From assembly GCF_900696085.1 (NCBI RefSeq), contig NZ_CAADFC020000004.1, positions 62,001-126,000 on the forward strand: 64,000 nt of DNA, given 5' to 3'. The notes under the pieces are model-generated. The model did not search any database, was not told the DNA's origin, and saw only the letters and a list, made by a program, of their open reading frames with translations. Within the stretch, counting starts at the first letter, position 1, and each line of letters begins with the position of its first letter. Below are positions 51,115 through 59,751 of this stretch, in pieces. Both the position numbers and the translations under genes were made by a program. Source of the stretch: Bradyrhizobium ivorense. GTDB lineage: Bacteria > Pseudomonadota > Alphaproteobacteria > Rhizobiales > Xanthobacteraceae.

Positions 51115-51975
51115 TCAGCGCGGCGACCTGGTCGGCCTTAGATGGACCCAGAGATGCCAGCCAAGGAGACGGCCGAGCGGCAGCCAAGATACGGGCAGCG
51201 GCGGGCCATGCATCCAACGCTTATAGGCGCGGATCACCTGGAATGAAGGGAAGTCCTCATGCACTTCCCGCAGGCCATAGACCTTCGAATAGGGGTTGTT
51301 GGGCCCATCGGTGTTGCGGTGGATGAAGTTGCTCATCTTCAGGTAGTTCCTCAATCCCATTCGGCGGGCGTTGGCAACATGATCTCCATAGATGCCGGCG
51401 GGATCGAGATTGAGACCACAAAGGGCCATCAGGCCGAGACGGCGGAGCAGACCGATCGCGACCAGATAGTTGAAGGACCATTTGGCGTAGACCATGATGA
51501 TCAGCTCGCCATCGGGCTTGAGCACGCGAGCAATCTCGCGTTGGGCGAGCCGAATGTCGGGGATATGGTGCAGCACCCCGTGGCTGAACACCTTGTCAAA
51601 ATTGTTGTCGGGATAGGGAATGGCCAGCGCGCTGCCTTGCTTCACCTCGTCATAGGGCAGCCCGCGCAGCTGCAGCCGGGTGCGCAGTCGGGTCACGGAC
51701 TCAGCGGTGAGATCCAACCCGGACCAGCGCGCTCCTCGGCGAATGATCTGCTCCGAATCCGCGCCTTGGCCGAGGCCGATCTCGAGCACCTTCGCGCCGC
51801 GGAAGTCGATGCCATCGAGGCAGTCCAGGATGTGGCCCTCGTGGCTGTAGCGGAAGGCGTCGTACTGGCGAAAGAACGCGTCGTAGTCGCCACGGAAAGC
51901 CTGATCGAGGCCGCCGACCTGCTGGTCACCGCAAGGATGGGCCTGCCAGAATGCTTGGACCTGTACTTCGTTCAT
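51115..51975 (-). CDS. Class I SAM-dependent methyltransferase
   Basis: A 286-residue methyltransferase. The start MNEVQVQAFWQAHPCGDQQ and YDAFRYSHEGHILDCLDGID are followed by the SAM motif VLEIGLGQGADSEQII, SALAIPYPDNNFDKVFSHGV and LHHIPDIRLAQREIARVLKP. The C-terminal half has basic and aromatic residues. Convergent with the glycosyltransferase, and 69 bases downstream of the WecG-like gene on the same strand; probably methylates the polysaccharide or its lipid precursor. Confidence 0.9.
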   Translation of the reverse strand: MNEVQVQAFWQAHPCGDQQVGGLDQAFRGDYDAFFRQYDAFRYSHEGHILDCLDGIDFRGAKVLEIGLGQGADSEQIIRRGARWSGLDLTAESVTRLRTRLQLRGLPYDEVKQGSALAIPYPDNNFDKVFSHGVLHHIPDIRLAQREIARVLKPDGELIIMVYAKWSFNYLVAIGLLRRLGLMALCGLNLDPAGIYGDHVANARRMGLRNYLKMSNFIHRNTDGPNNPYSKVYGLREVHEDFPSFQVIRAYKRWMHGPPLPVSWLPLGRLLGWHLWVHLRPTRSPR

Positions 51976-52044
51976 GGGCCCCTTTCCTCCAAGGCTCCCA
52001 ACCTTTTTCCCGTCAGGTTCAACTTGCGTGACGGCCCTTTCTGC

Positions 52045-52872
52045 CTAGGTCCGCTCGCGCAGGACCTCCCACAGCCAATAGGCCACGAACATGGAGTGAT
52101 ATCGCAGGTAGCGCGGACCCAGCCGCAGCGGCTCCTTGCTCAGCCGGTACAGCCAGGTAAGGCCCATTCGTTGCATCCACGCCGGCGCGAACGAGCGGCG
52201 GCCGCTTAGTAGCGTAAACGCATCGCCCACTGCGAGGAACACGCCCCTGCGATATCGCGCCTGATTGTCGATGATCCATTGCTCCATCCGCACGCCGGGC
52301 AATGCCACCCAGACGAAATCCGGGTCGGCGCGGTTGATGGTATCGGCAAACGCGGTTTCGTCAGCTTCGGTGAAGGGGCGGAAGGGCGGGCTTAGCATGC
52401 CGACAATCTCGATGTCCGGCTGCAATTGGACCAGGACGCGTCGCAGCTCGGCGAGGCACGCCTCGGAATCGCCAAAGAAGAAATGGCGCCACGGCTTCGG
52501 CGTATTCCGCAATGCGTGCTGCATGAAATAAGGGCCATAGACGCGATCCTTGAGGCCGGCTCCGCGAAAGTTCAGCGCCCAAACCACAGGCATCCCGTCC
52601 GGCAGCACGAGATCGAACCGGGCAAGAACCCGGGCGAATTCGCGATTGTGCCGGGCTTCGCCAAGGATGTGGGTGTTGGAAGGGCAGACCGCCGTAGCCC
52701 GTGGTTCGCGGGCGAGCTTCTTGATGCGCTGCAGTGCTGTGTCGTAAGTGGCACAAGCGACGGGCGTTCCCAGCACCTGGACGGACTCCATCGACCCATC
52801 GGCTGGATATGCAATGCCGGATCGCGAGGACGAGGGAGCCGCGTCCATCGGCTTACTGCTCACAAGTGCCAT
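52045..52872 (-). CDS. WecG/TagA/CpsF family glycosyltransferase
   Basis: A 275-residue GT26 glycosyltransferase: VQVLGTPVACATYDTALQRI, PSNTHILGEARHNREFARVL, DLVLPDGMPVVWALNFRGAG, RVYGPYFMQHALR, HFFFGDSEACLAELRRVLVQ and DFVWVALPGVRMEQWIIDNQ. These enzymes usually add the second sugar to an undecaprenyl-diphosphate-linked first sugar. ATG 52872 overlaps the end of the nucleotide-sugar dehydrogenase gene by 13 bases, showing co-translation. Confidence 0.93.
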   Translation of the reverse strand: MALVSSKPMDAAPSSSRSGIAYPADGSMESVQVLGTPVACATYDTALQRIKKLAREPRATAVCPSNTHILGEARHNREFARVLARFDLVLPDGMPVVWALNFRGAGLKDRVYGPYFMQHALRNTPKPWRHFFFGDSEACLAELRRVLVQLQPDIEIVGMLSPPFRPFTEADETAFADTINRADPDFVWVALPGVRMEQWIIDNQARYRRGVFLAVGDAFTLLSGRRSFAPAWMQRMGLTWLYRLSKEPLRLGPRYLRYHSMFVAYWLWEVLRERT

Positions 52873-54236
52873 GGCGTGAATACCCTCGTTCCCGTGGTCG
52901 CGGCCAATTCCCGATACTGGGGCCAGGGACAGCAAATGACTGCGAGCGCCACACCGGGGTTGGTCTTGAATTCCTCCCAGTCGGAAATCTGCTCGAATTC
53001 GTGCAGGCTCGGCGAATTGACGGGGGTGGCCGCGAAGTCGTGGACGAGAACGCGGTAGCCGCGCCGCTTGAGCTGCTGCGCCAGAAAGAGCCCGGCCGCC
53101 TCCTCGGTGATGTAGGTGTTCGGCTTGTAGGTGACGCCCAGGACCGCAACCGTGTCGCCCGGCTGGGCCATCTCGTCGACGGTCTCGACCAGCTCCTGCT
53201 TGGTTCGCTCATTCACCCGGTCCGAAGCCTCGGCCAGCGGCGCTTCAAGGCCGACCTGGCGTGCGGTGTAGGCCAGCAGACGGTTGTCGCGCGGAAAGCA
53301 CGGGCCGCCATAACTCAAGCCGGCGCGCAGGTATTTCTTCCCGATCCGGCTGTCGTTGCCGAGCGCGTCGAGGATGGCATGGATATCGGCCAGCTTGTGG
53401 CGCGCTGCAATCATCCGCAGCTGATTGGTGAAACTGATCTTCATGGTGATGTAGCTGTTCAGCGAGATCTTGGTCAGCTCCGCGCTGATGATGGACATGC
53501 GCGCGATCCGCGGCGAGTTGCGGTTGAACTTCCTGTAGAGCTCTTCGAGGGCAGCGCCGCTTTCCGGATCTGATTCGCCGATCAGCACCAGATCGGGATC
53601 CAGCAAACCATTGATGACGTCGCCGAGAGCGATGAACTCGGGATTGTAGCAGACGCCAAAGTCCTCACCACAAACGCCACCGAGTTCGCGCTCCAGCATG
53701 GGAATCAAGACCGCATCCATGGCGCCGGGCGTGGTGGTCGAACTGCAGACAAAGAGATGGTTTTTCTTGCCCGCCTCTTTCACCGCGCGCGCCACCGGCT
53801 GCATGGCCTTCAACAGGAATTCGTTGGAAAAGCTTCCGTCCGGCAGGCTCGGGGAGGGAGGAATGAAGAAGGTAGCATCCGTGGCGACGGCTTCTCTGGC
53901 ATCGATCGTGGCACGAAGCCGTGAACGTCCAGTTTGGATTGCCTCGGCAAGTAGTGGCTCGTCCACCGGCGCGAGACCTTCGTTGATCTTGCCCACTTTC
54001 TGCGGATCAATGTCCACTCCCACAACCTCGAAGCCTCTGGCTGCCAGTGTCGCGGCTATGCACGATCCCAGCTTTCCCAGACCGCAAACCGAGGTTGTCT
54101 TGATTGAGGTGATGTGCGGCGCGCGCCTTGGCGTGCCGTCATCATGCTGTTCTGGACGGGGGCCGGTGTCGCCGGCGCCTTGTGCAGGTGACCATTTGCC
54201 GGCCGATCCGGGCACAGTTCTGACGTGGGCATCCAT
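52860..54236 (-). CDS. UDP-glucose/GDP-mannose dehydrogenase family protein
   Basis: A 458-residue nucleotide-sugar dehydrogenase that oxidises a sugar's C6 to an acid in two NAD-dependent steps. Seen: Rossmann motif VCGLGKLGSCIAATLAARGF (~50-70), VCYNPEFIALGDVINGLL, catalytic Lys/Asn region AELTKISLNSYITMKISF, the catalytic Cys in YGGPCFPRDN, and VAVLGVTYKPNTYITEEAAG. An extra ~45-residue head precedes the Rossmann fold. Product could be UDP-glucuronate, the substrate of the UDP-xylose synthase encoded at 61271-62365. Confidence 0.92.
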   Translation of the reverse strand: MDAHVRTVPGSAGKWSPAQGAGDTGPRPEQHDDGTPRRAPHITSIKTTSVCGLGKLGSCIAATLAARGFEVVGVDIDPQKVGKINEGLAPVDEPLLAEAIQTGRSRLRATIDAREAVATDATFFIPPSPSLPDGSFSNEFLLKAMQPVARAVKEAGKKNHLFVCSSTTTPGAMDAVLIPMLERELGGVCGEDFGVCYNPEFIALGDVINGLLDPDLVLIGESDPESGAALEELYRKFNRNSPRIARMSIISAELTKISLNSYITMKISFTNQLRMIAARHKLADIHAILDALGNDSRIGKKYLRAGLSYGGPCFPRDNRLLAYTARQVGLEAPLAEASDRVNERTKQELVETVDEMAQPGDTVAVLGVTYKPNTYITEEAAGLFLAQQLKRRGYRVLVHDFAATPVNSPSLHEFEQISDWEEFKTNPGVALAVICCPWPQYRELAATTGTRVFTPWHL

Positions 54237-54246
54237 AGGCGTTCTC

Positions 54247-55341
54247 TCACCCTGCTAGTTTTGCCGTCGTGCGCGGGGCGGCTTGGATTGCCGGAGCTGC
54301 TCGATGGGGGGTGGAGGCGCGCTCAAGCCAGATTTCGCGCCACCACAAGTTAATGCTGCGGGGGCAGAACATGCGTTGACCGCAATAGAGTGCCTTGCAG
54401 GTCACCCCTTCCAGGATGACTGCGGGCGTATTCATTCGCTGCATCTTTCCGGTCTTTTCGTTCACGAAGCGTTCGACGCGGGTGCTGACGTGAAAGGTCT
54501 TGCCGCAGAACGGCACGAGCTCGGCGTCGAACGAGAGGCCCCTGTTGGAAAGTCCAACGTCCAGCGTCGCAAGAATCTCTTCATAGGATTTGACCCGGAC
54601 TAGGTCGCCCGGCCGAAGGTCGAGATCGCATCTCGGCGTGGGCTGGCCGCGTGGAATCTTTCCCTTCAGTCGGGGAAACGGCACGCCGCCCGCAATTGCC
54701 TGAATTCGATTGTACAGCCAGCGGGCGGGGCGTCCCCATCTGTCGCTGAAAGCCAGCGCTCCATAGTAGTAGAGCAGAAAGAGAAGGCCGCGGGCTATCT
54801 CGGCCAGGGTTCTGTTGCCCGATCTGTAGGAGTCGATGTACTGGCTGACATCCCACCAGGCGAGTGGCTTTGTATACTTCAAGAGCTCGGTGGCCTGACA
54901 ATGATATCTGACGTCTCCGCCGGCGTCCTGCCGTCTCGTGGCGGCTTCAACGTCGCTCTCCGTGCAGCGGGCCGAAGCGGTCGTTGTACCGCCCTGCATA
55001 GGGACGCGCTCCGGCACGTATTGGATTTGCGTTGGACCGTCGACGCGCTTGAGCCAGGCGCCCTTCCAGAAAATGAGGCAGCCGGCCTGACATCCACCGT
55101 AGGCAAGTCCATCGCAACGCAGGTTCAGATGGTATCCGTCCTGCAGACGTCGGCCGACGTAGTGCCCGCTGACCGTGTCGCAGGTCTTGGATGCGGTCTT
55201 GTAAATGCGAAACCGCTGACCGCAATACTTGAACATCTGCGGCATGAAGGGGAGTTCGTCGAGGCGTCCATTCTGGTCGAGCGTTCTCAGGATCTCTTCC
55301 TTGCTCAACACCTCGACCCAGTCGCCAGCGTGAACTGCCAT
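54247..55341 (-). CDS. Cys-rich protein with internal duplication, function unknown
   Basis: A 364-residue protein I do not recognise by name, built of two related halves. Half 1 (residues ~6-100): GDWVEVLSKEEILRTLD, YCGQRFRIY, RCDGLAYGGCQAGCLIFWKG and AWLKR. Half 2 (~245-342): GDLVRVKSYEEILATLD, FCGKTFHVS, TCKALYCGQRMFCPRSINLW and EIWLER. Cys positions align (40/279, 76/315, 84/320, 88/326), suggesting a metal or Fe-S site in each half. A linker (~105-240) has a hydrophobic stretch RGLLFLLYYYGALAF. No signal peptide. It lies 10 bases upstream of the nucleotide-sugar dehydrogenase gene. Confidence 0.8.
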   Translation of the reverse strand: MAVHAGDWVEVLSKEEILRTLDQNGRLDELPFMPQMFKYCGQRFRIYKTASKTCDTVSGHYVGRRLQDGYHLNLRCDGLAYGGCQAGCLIFWKGAWLKRVDGPTQIQYVPERVPMQGGTTTASARCTESDVEAATRRQDAGGDVRYHCQATELLKYTKPLAWWDVSQYIDSYRSGNRTLAEIARGLLFLLYYYGALAFSDRWGRPARWLYNRIQAIAGGVPFPRLKGKIPRGQPTPRCDLDLRPGDLVRVKSYEEILATLDVGLSNRGLSFDAELVPFCGKTFHVSTRVERFVNEKTGKMQRMNTPAVILEGVTCKALYCGQRMFCPRSINLWWREIWLERASTPHRAAPAIQAAPRTTAKLAG

Positions 55342-55599
55342 TCTCCGCGTCCCGTGTGGTGTTAGTGGTTTCTCTGGTAATGCCCGTGCGGGCCGAGTGT
55401 CGACGATGAGAATTCCTTGGCTGTGTCGGTCTCGGAAATAGAACTAAAAAATGGATTGGACTTCAAAATCGGTCCTTCAATATTAAGACAGCGAATGCGA
55501 CCAGTCGCAGTTCCGAAGGTGGCGCAATGCCGCTCTCAGGGGGTAACTCGTCGGGTGATTGCGAAGATCTGCATCCTGCGATAGTCGCAGCATTGCGCG
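55342..55599. other. Intergenic, nothing recognised
   Basis: Separates the Cys-rich gene from the LuxR-type regulator; both read leftward. AT-richer around 55440-55500. No gene or strong hairpin seen; it probably holds the promoter of the Cys-rich gene's unit. Confidence 0.4.
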
Positions 55600-56421
55600 T
55601 CAGCAAGCGTCCTTGACCTGGTGAACGGAGTGGCCGTGCTCCAGCGCCCAGACCGCCGCTTGCGTACGGTTGGCGACCTGGATCTTGCGCAGGATCGACT
55701 TCATGTGCACCTTCACCGTCGCTTCGGTGATGTCGCAGGTGCGAGCGATGACCTTGTTGGCATGCCCTTGCACCAGGCCGTCGAGGATTTGAGCCTCGCG
55801 CTCGGACAGTTTGGGGCCGCTGAGCGGGGATCCCGCGGCCTGCACGCGGTCCTCAGGACCGTTCGATTGTGCCGGGCTGTACCCGGTGATGGTGGATTTC
55901 GCAGACAGGCTGACCACGTTGACGGGGTTGGCATGGTGTTCGGCATGGCCCGACGAAACCTCGCCGTTTGCACCTGGCGGCGGGCGCACCTTGCTGGTTG
56001 ACGACGGCCATACGGTCGGGCTCCTCATGCTGGCCATCACCACGACGCGGGCGTCTTCGATCTTGACGAGATCGAGGGTCCTGATCAGCGTCTCGGGAGA
56101 TGCGAACAGCGGCACACAGCCGTCGACATCCGACGTCAGAAGTCTTTGGAAATCTGCGATGGTCGCGTGCTCGAACAGTGCCACGATCTTGCTGCCGGGC
56201 CACCGCTTGCGAACGCTGACGGCTTCCGCAATCGCGTGGTCGATGGACTCGCCGCCGAGGATGACGAGCTTTGGATCGTCAGGTGCCGTCGCATTGTCGA
56301 TGTCCGCGGCAGACCCGATGCTGCAGACGACCCGATAGGAGTAGTTCTTGATCAATGACTCCAGCGCCTCGCGAACCAGCAAACGAGGCTCCATGATTAC
56401 TGTCACCGTTTTTTTCGCCAT
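55600..56421 (-). CDS. LuxR-type regulator with degenerate receiver domain
   Basis: A 273-residue response-regulator-like protein. The N-terminal ~115 residues have receiver layout (VTVIMEPRLLVREALESL), but where the phospho-acceptor Asp should follow the third strand the sequence is LVILGGES, so Gly replaces it, and the acidic pair is reduced. A long variable linker (~125-205) leads to a clear LuxR helix-turn-helix (LSEREAQILDGLVQGHANKV, TEATVKVHMKSILRKI). ATG 56421 follows the GTG at 56424. It is divergent from the ExoF-like export gene and probably controls polysaccharide genes independent of phosphorylation. Confidence 0.88.
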   Translation of the reverse strand: MAKKTVTVIMEPRLLVREALESLIKNYSYRVVCSIGSAADIDNATAPDDPKLVILGGESIDHAIAEAVSVRKRWPGSKIVALFEHATIADFQRLLTSDVDGCVPLFASPETLIRTLDLVKIEDARVVVMASMRSPTVWPSSTSKVRPPPGANGEVSSGHAEHHANPVNVVSLSAKSTITGYSPAQSNGPEDRVQAAGSPLSGPKLSEREAQILDGLVQGHANKVIARTCDITEATVKVHMKSILRKIQVANRTQAAVWALEHGHSVHQVKDAC

Positions 56422-56424
56422 CAC

Positions 56425-56786
56425 GATCCCTCGGGTGCTGCTGACAATGTTTGCTGCGGGGCGCGCCCCTGGCGGGTTTAAGAAAACGCGCGATAGCTAA
56501 CTGGGTCGTTCCTCCGCTGTGGCCCAATCATCCCGGTCGGGAACGATTGGGGTAGAGTATCAGTGGTAGGCGGTTCGCATGCGCCGGGATTTGTTGATGC
56601 CTTCGACGGCCGGCCCCGATTTTCGGCACGAGCGAACAGCATAGGATTTGCCGCCGTCGGCCCGGCATTGGGATTTCGGGGATTGGCGGTCTCAGAAGGA
56701 TTACCTACTAAGGGCCCGGCATACCCTGCCGGTTTTGCCTATTTTGACCGGCAAGTTATGTTGGCAACCCGACCCGGTTGGTAAGT
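56425..56786. promoter_or_regulatory. Divergent promoter region, LuxR regulator / export gene
   Basis: Holds a perfect 7-base inverted repeat TGCCGGT (56727-56733) / ACCGGCA (56747-56753) with a 13-base spacer, just upstream of the export gene ATG (56787). Could be an operator or leader hairpin. No clear -35/-10 pair seen and no small gene. Confidence 0.4.
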
Positions 56787-58154
56787 ATGACCGCATTGTT
56801 GTGCAAGTGGCGGCGGAGACAAGACAGAACATGCGCCTCGATCGCTTGTGCCTGCATGCTCCTGGTGTTCGCCCTCCACATCTCGTCGATTGATCTTGCC
56901 GCGGCTCAGCCGGCCGCGCCGAAAGCATATCGCATCAACACCGGCGACAAGATCGCGGTCAACGTGTTCGGTCAGCCCGATCTGTCGGGTGAAGCAACGG
57001 TCGACCAGAGCGGCAAAATCCGGCTTCCGCTGATTGGCGACCTGCAAGCCGCCAACCTGACGCTGACCGAGATCGAGGCAAGCATTACCAAGGCCCTGGC
57101 CCCGGATTACATTCGCAATCCGACGGTCAACGCCAGAATAGCGGAATACGCTCCGATCTACGTGCTGGGCCTTGTCCGCACGCCCGGCCTCTATCCCTAT
57201 CGCGAGGGTCTGTCGGTCCTGGGCGCGATCGCGCGTGCCGGAGGAATCGGCGCGTCCGAGGCCCAGCAAGGTGCCGCGCTCGGTGCGCTGTTGCAGGCTG
57301 AGGAAAAGCTTCGCTTGCTCGAGGTGAGCCGCATCGTTCTGCTTGCCAGGCGGGCGCGGCTGACGGCCTTGCAAAACGACCAGGAGCAGATCGATTTCCG
57401 CGAGATGTCGGCGATCACGTTCGATCCGGCCCGTATCGCCCAAATTCAGGATAGTGAACAACTCGCATTCGCGGCGGAGCGCCAGGCGCTTCGCCAGGAG
57501 ACCAGCGCCCTGGAGCAGCAGCTTCCGCGACTGGAAGCCGAAATCGCCTCGCTCAAGCGGCAGACCGAGCTCGAGCAGAAGCAACGCGGCCTGAACCGCG
57601 AAATGATGGCGGACTACGAGCAGCTGGCGAAGAGCGGGTTGGCGCGCAAATCGACCTACATCGAGGTCCGGCGCGAGGAAGCGCGGATCGAGGGCAACGT
57701 CGGGCGCCTCGAAACGGACACGCTCAAGGCCGAACTTCAGATCGGCGAAGTGCAGTTCAAGATCGTCGAGCTGCGCAATGTCTATCATCGCCGGGTGCAG
57801 ACCGAACTGCGAGACACCGAGAAATCGCTGCTCGAACTGACCGTCAGCCTTCCGGCCGCGCATCGACTGCGCGCAGCCTATGCCCGCCAGGCGGGGATGC
57901 TGACCGCCGATCAGACCCCGCAGGCGGCCATCACGGTGATCCGCGCCAGCGGCACGACCAATGTGAAGCATGAAGCGGCACTCGACTTCCTGCTTCAGCC
58001 GGGGGACATCGTCCAGATCGGTTCGCTGTTTCCGACGACCTCGGAACTGTCGCCGGAAGGGACCGCGGAACAGGCCCCCGATGCTGCTCTCCGTTCGCGA
58101 AAGGGAAGCACGGCCGCGGGAGTGGCGTCCCAACCTGCCGCGGAGACCAATTGA
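56787..58154 (+). CDS. ExoF-like polysaccharide export protein
   Basis: A 455-residue exported protein: basic head and signal peptide (SIACACMLLVFALHISSIDL, AAAQP), polysaccharide-export domain (~45-110; YRINTGDKIAVNVFGQPDLS, GKIRLPLIGDLQAANLTLTE), SLBB-like segment (~120-155; IYVLGLVRTPGLYPYREGLS), and a long coiled coil (~215-335; RQALRQETSALEQQLPRLEA). There is no lipobox Cys, so it resembles rhizobial ExoF rather than lipoprotein Wza. The TTG at 56778 is an alternative start. Convergent with a small gene at 58207-58401. Confidence 0.88.
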   Translation: MTALLCKWRRRQDRTCASIACACMLLVFALHISSIDLAAAQPAAPKAYRINTGDKIAVNVFGQPDLSGEATVDQSGKIRLPLIGDLQAANLTLTEIEASITKALAPDYIRNPTVNARIAEYAPIYVLGLVRTPGLYPYREGLSVLGAIARAGGIGASEAQQGAALGALLQAEEKLRLLEVSRIVLLARRARLTALQNDQEQIDFREMSAITFDPARIAQIQDSEQLAFAAERQALRQETSALEQQLPRLEAEIASLKRQTELEQKQRGLNREMMADYEQLAKSGLARKSTYIEVRREEARIEGNVGRLETDTLKAELQIGEVQFKIVELRNVYHRRVQTELRDTEKSLLELTVSLPAAHRLRAAYARQAGMLTADQTPQAAITVIRASGTTNVKHEAALDFLLQPGDIVQIGSLFPTTSELSPEGTAEQAPDAALRSRKGSTAAGVASQPAAETN

Positions 58155-58206
58155 GCGGTACCGCAGTTCTCGCCGGTCAAGCCATCAGGCCAGCCGCCTG
58201 ACGCAG

Positions 58207-58401
58207 CTACGAGCCTTGGCCTTCGGCCTGCCTCTCAGTCGTCCGGTCGTCGGCCTCGGCGATCCGTTGCAACACGTCCTTCGACAGACCGTATTCCATA
58301 CTGAGTGCTTCCAGCGAAGCTCCCTGAGCCCGGCGGATACCAATCGCCCTGTTGAGCTCCAACAGGATCGCTTCGCGCAGTGGGTCATATGGCAGGTACA
58401 T
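58207..58401 (-). CDS. Small helical hypothetical protein
   Basis: A 64-residue protein starting at ATG 58401: MYLPYDPLREAILLELNRAI, then GIRRAQGASLEALSMEYGLS and KDVLQRIAEADDRTTE. The middle resembles a helix-turn-helix (GASLEALSMEYGLSKDVLQRI split over two helices), so a DNA-binding or adaptor role is possible. Frame is open to 58455 (a start there would add 18 residues). Convergent with the export gene. Reminiscent of small hypothetical proteins in related species. Confidence 0.55.
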   Translation of the reverse strand: MYLPYDPLREAILLELNRAIGIRRAQGASLEALSMEYGLSKDVLQRIAEADDRTTERQAEGQGS

Positions 58402-58707
58402 TTGGAGAGCGCCTCTCGCTAGTTGCCACGCCTTGCCGGCAACATTCCGAAACACCCGTTTGCCCGTGATAGCAAAATCACGGTGGCAACGAAATCAAGA
58501 TTGGATTCCGTTGACGGCATTAACGATTGCCAGGATATCGAGCACCCCGCTGCGAGTGGCAGCGCGCCACCCTGTTACCACAAGCTCAGCGCACAGGCCG
58601 ATGTCTTTTCGGGCTACTCCTCCTTGGTGCTTGAGCGTGCAGTTCCTCGCCGTAACTTCCGTCGTAGGGATCGCTGCAAATTCGAGCGTCAACGATGGAG
58701 GGATCGA

Positions 58708-59721
58708 ATGTCGGGAACGTTGAAGCCTTGGGCATTGGTCACGGGAGCAGGCGGCTTCATCGGTCATCATCTGGTGTCGTATCTGAAGGCGGCGGGCTAC
58801 CGCGTGCGCGGCGTCGATATCAAGCAACCCGAATACGGTGGAACTGACGCCGACGAATTCATGCTGCTCGACCTTCGCGAGCGCAAGCACTGCGAGATGT
58901 GCACCGACGGAATGTCCCTGGTCTATCATCTTGCGGCCGACATGGGAGGGATCGGGTATATCACGGCGTCCCATGCCGGAATCGCTCACAACAATTCGCT
59001 GATCAATCTGTTCATGCTCGAGGCGGCGCGCGCCAGCAATGTCGAGCGCTTCCTGTTCTCGTCATCCGCCTGCGTCTATCCGCACGGCCTGCAGACCTCT
59101 CCGGACGTGGCCCCGCTCCGCGAGGACGACGCATTTCCGGCGCAGCCCGAGGAGGGCTACGGCCTCGAGAAGCTCTACGCCGAGAAGCTATGCCAGTACT
59201 ATACCGAGGACTACGGCCTGCCGACGCGGATCGTGCGCTTCCACAATGTCTATGGGCCGCTGGGCACCTATGATGGCGGGCGCGAGAAGGCGCCGGCCGC
59301 GATGTGCCGCAAGATCGCGCGCGCGCCGGATCCCGGGCAGATCGAAGTGTGGGGGGATGGCAAGCAGACCCGCTCGTTCATGTATGTCGACGATTGCGTG
59401 GAAGGCATTCATCGCATCATGCAGTCCGAGTACGGGATGCCTCTCAACCTCGGAACCGACGAGTTGGTCACCGTCGATGAGCTTGCCAAGCTCGTGATCG
59501 ACATCTCCGGCAAGGACGTCGCGCTGGTGCACGATCTGACCAAGCCGCAGGGCGTGCGCGGCCGCAACAGCGACAACACCCGGCTCCGGAAAGTGTTGCA
59601 GTGGGAGCCGCGCATCACCCTGCGCGAGGGCCTTGTGCCGACCTACAACTGGATCGCGGAGCAGATCGAGCTGGAGGCCGCGGCGCAGCGAATGCCTGGC
59701 GCTGCAGTCGCGGCCGAATAG
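58708..59721 (+). CDS. GDP-mannose 3,5-epimerase-like NAD-dependent epimerase
   Basis: A 337-residue extended SDR resembling GDP-D-mannose 3,5-epimerase: ALVTGAGGFIGHHLVSYLKA, VYHLAADMGGIGYITASHAG (the GME-type signature), SSSACVYPHGLQTS, catalytic YGLEKLYAEK, FHNVYGPLGTYDGGREKAPA and RSFMYVDDCVEGI. Such enzymes make GDP-L-galactose or GDP-L-gulose. ATG 58708 follows GGAGGGATCG. It begins a three-gene rightward run with the glycosylphosphotransferase and UDP-xylose synthase; the motif GGGCTACTCCT lies about 90 bases upstream. Confidence 0.88.
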   Translation: MSGTLKPWALVTGAGGFIGHHLVSYLKAAGYRVRGVDIKQPEYGGTDADEFMLLDLRERKHCEMCTDGMSLVYHLAADMGGIGYITASHAGIAHNNSLINLFMLEAARASNVERFLFSSSACVYPHGLQTSPDVAPLREDDAFPAQPEEGYGLEKLYAEKLCQYYTEDYGLPTRIVRFHNVYGPLGTYDGGREKAPAAMCRKIARAPDPGQIEVWGDGKQTRSFMYVDDCVEGIHRIMQSEYGMPLNLGTDELVTVDELAKLVIDISGKDVALVHDLTKPQGVRGRNSDNTRLRKVLQWEPRITLREGLVPTYNWIAEQIELEAAAQRMPGAAVAAE

Positions 59722-59751
59722 GCGGCAAGGTCATCGAACAGTTAGCGGCTC

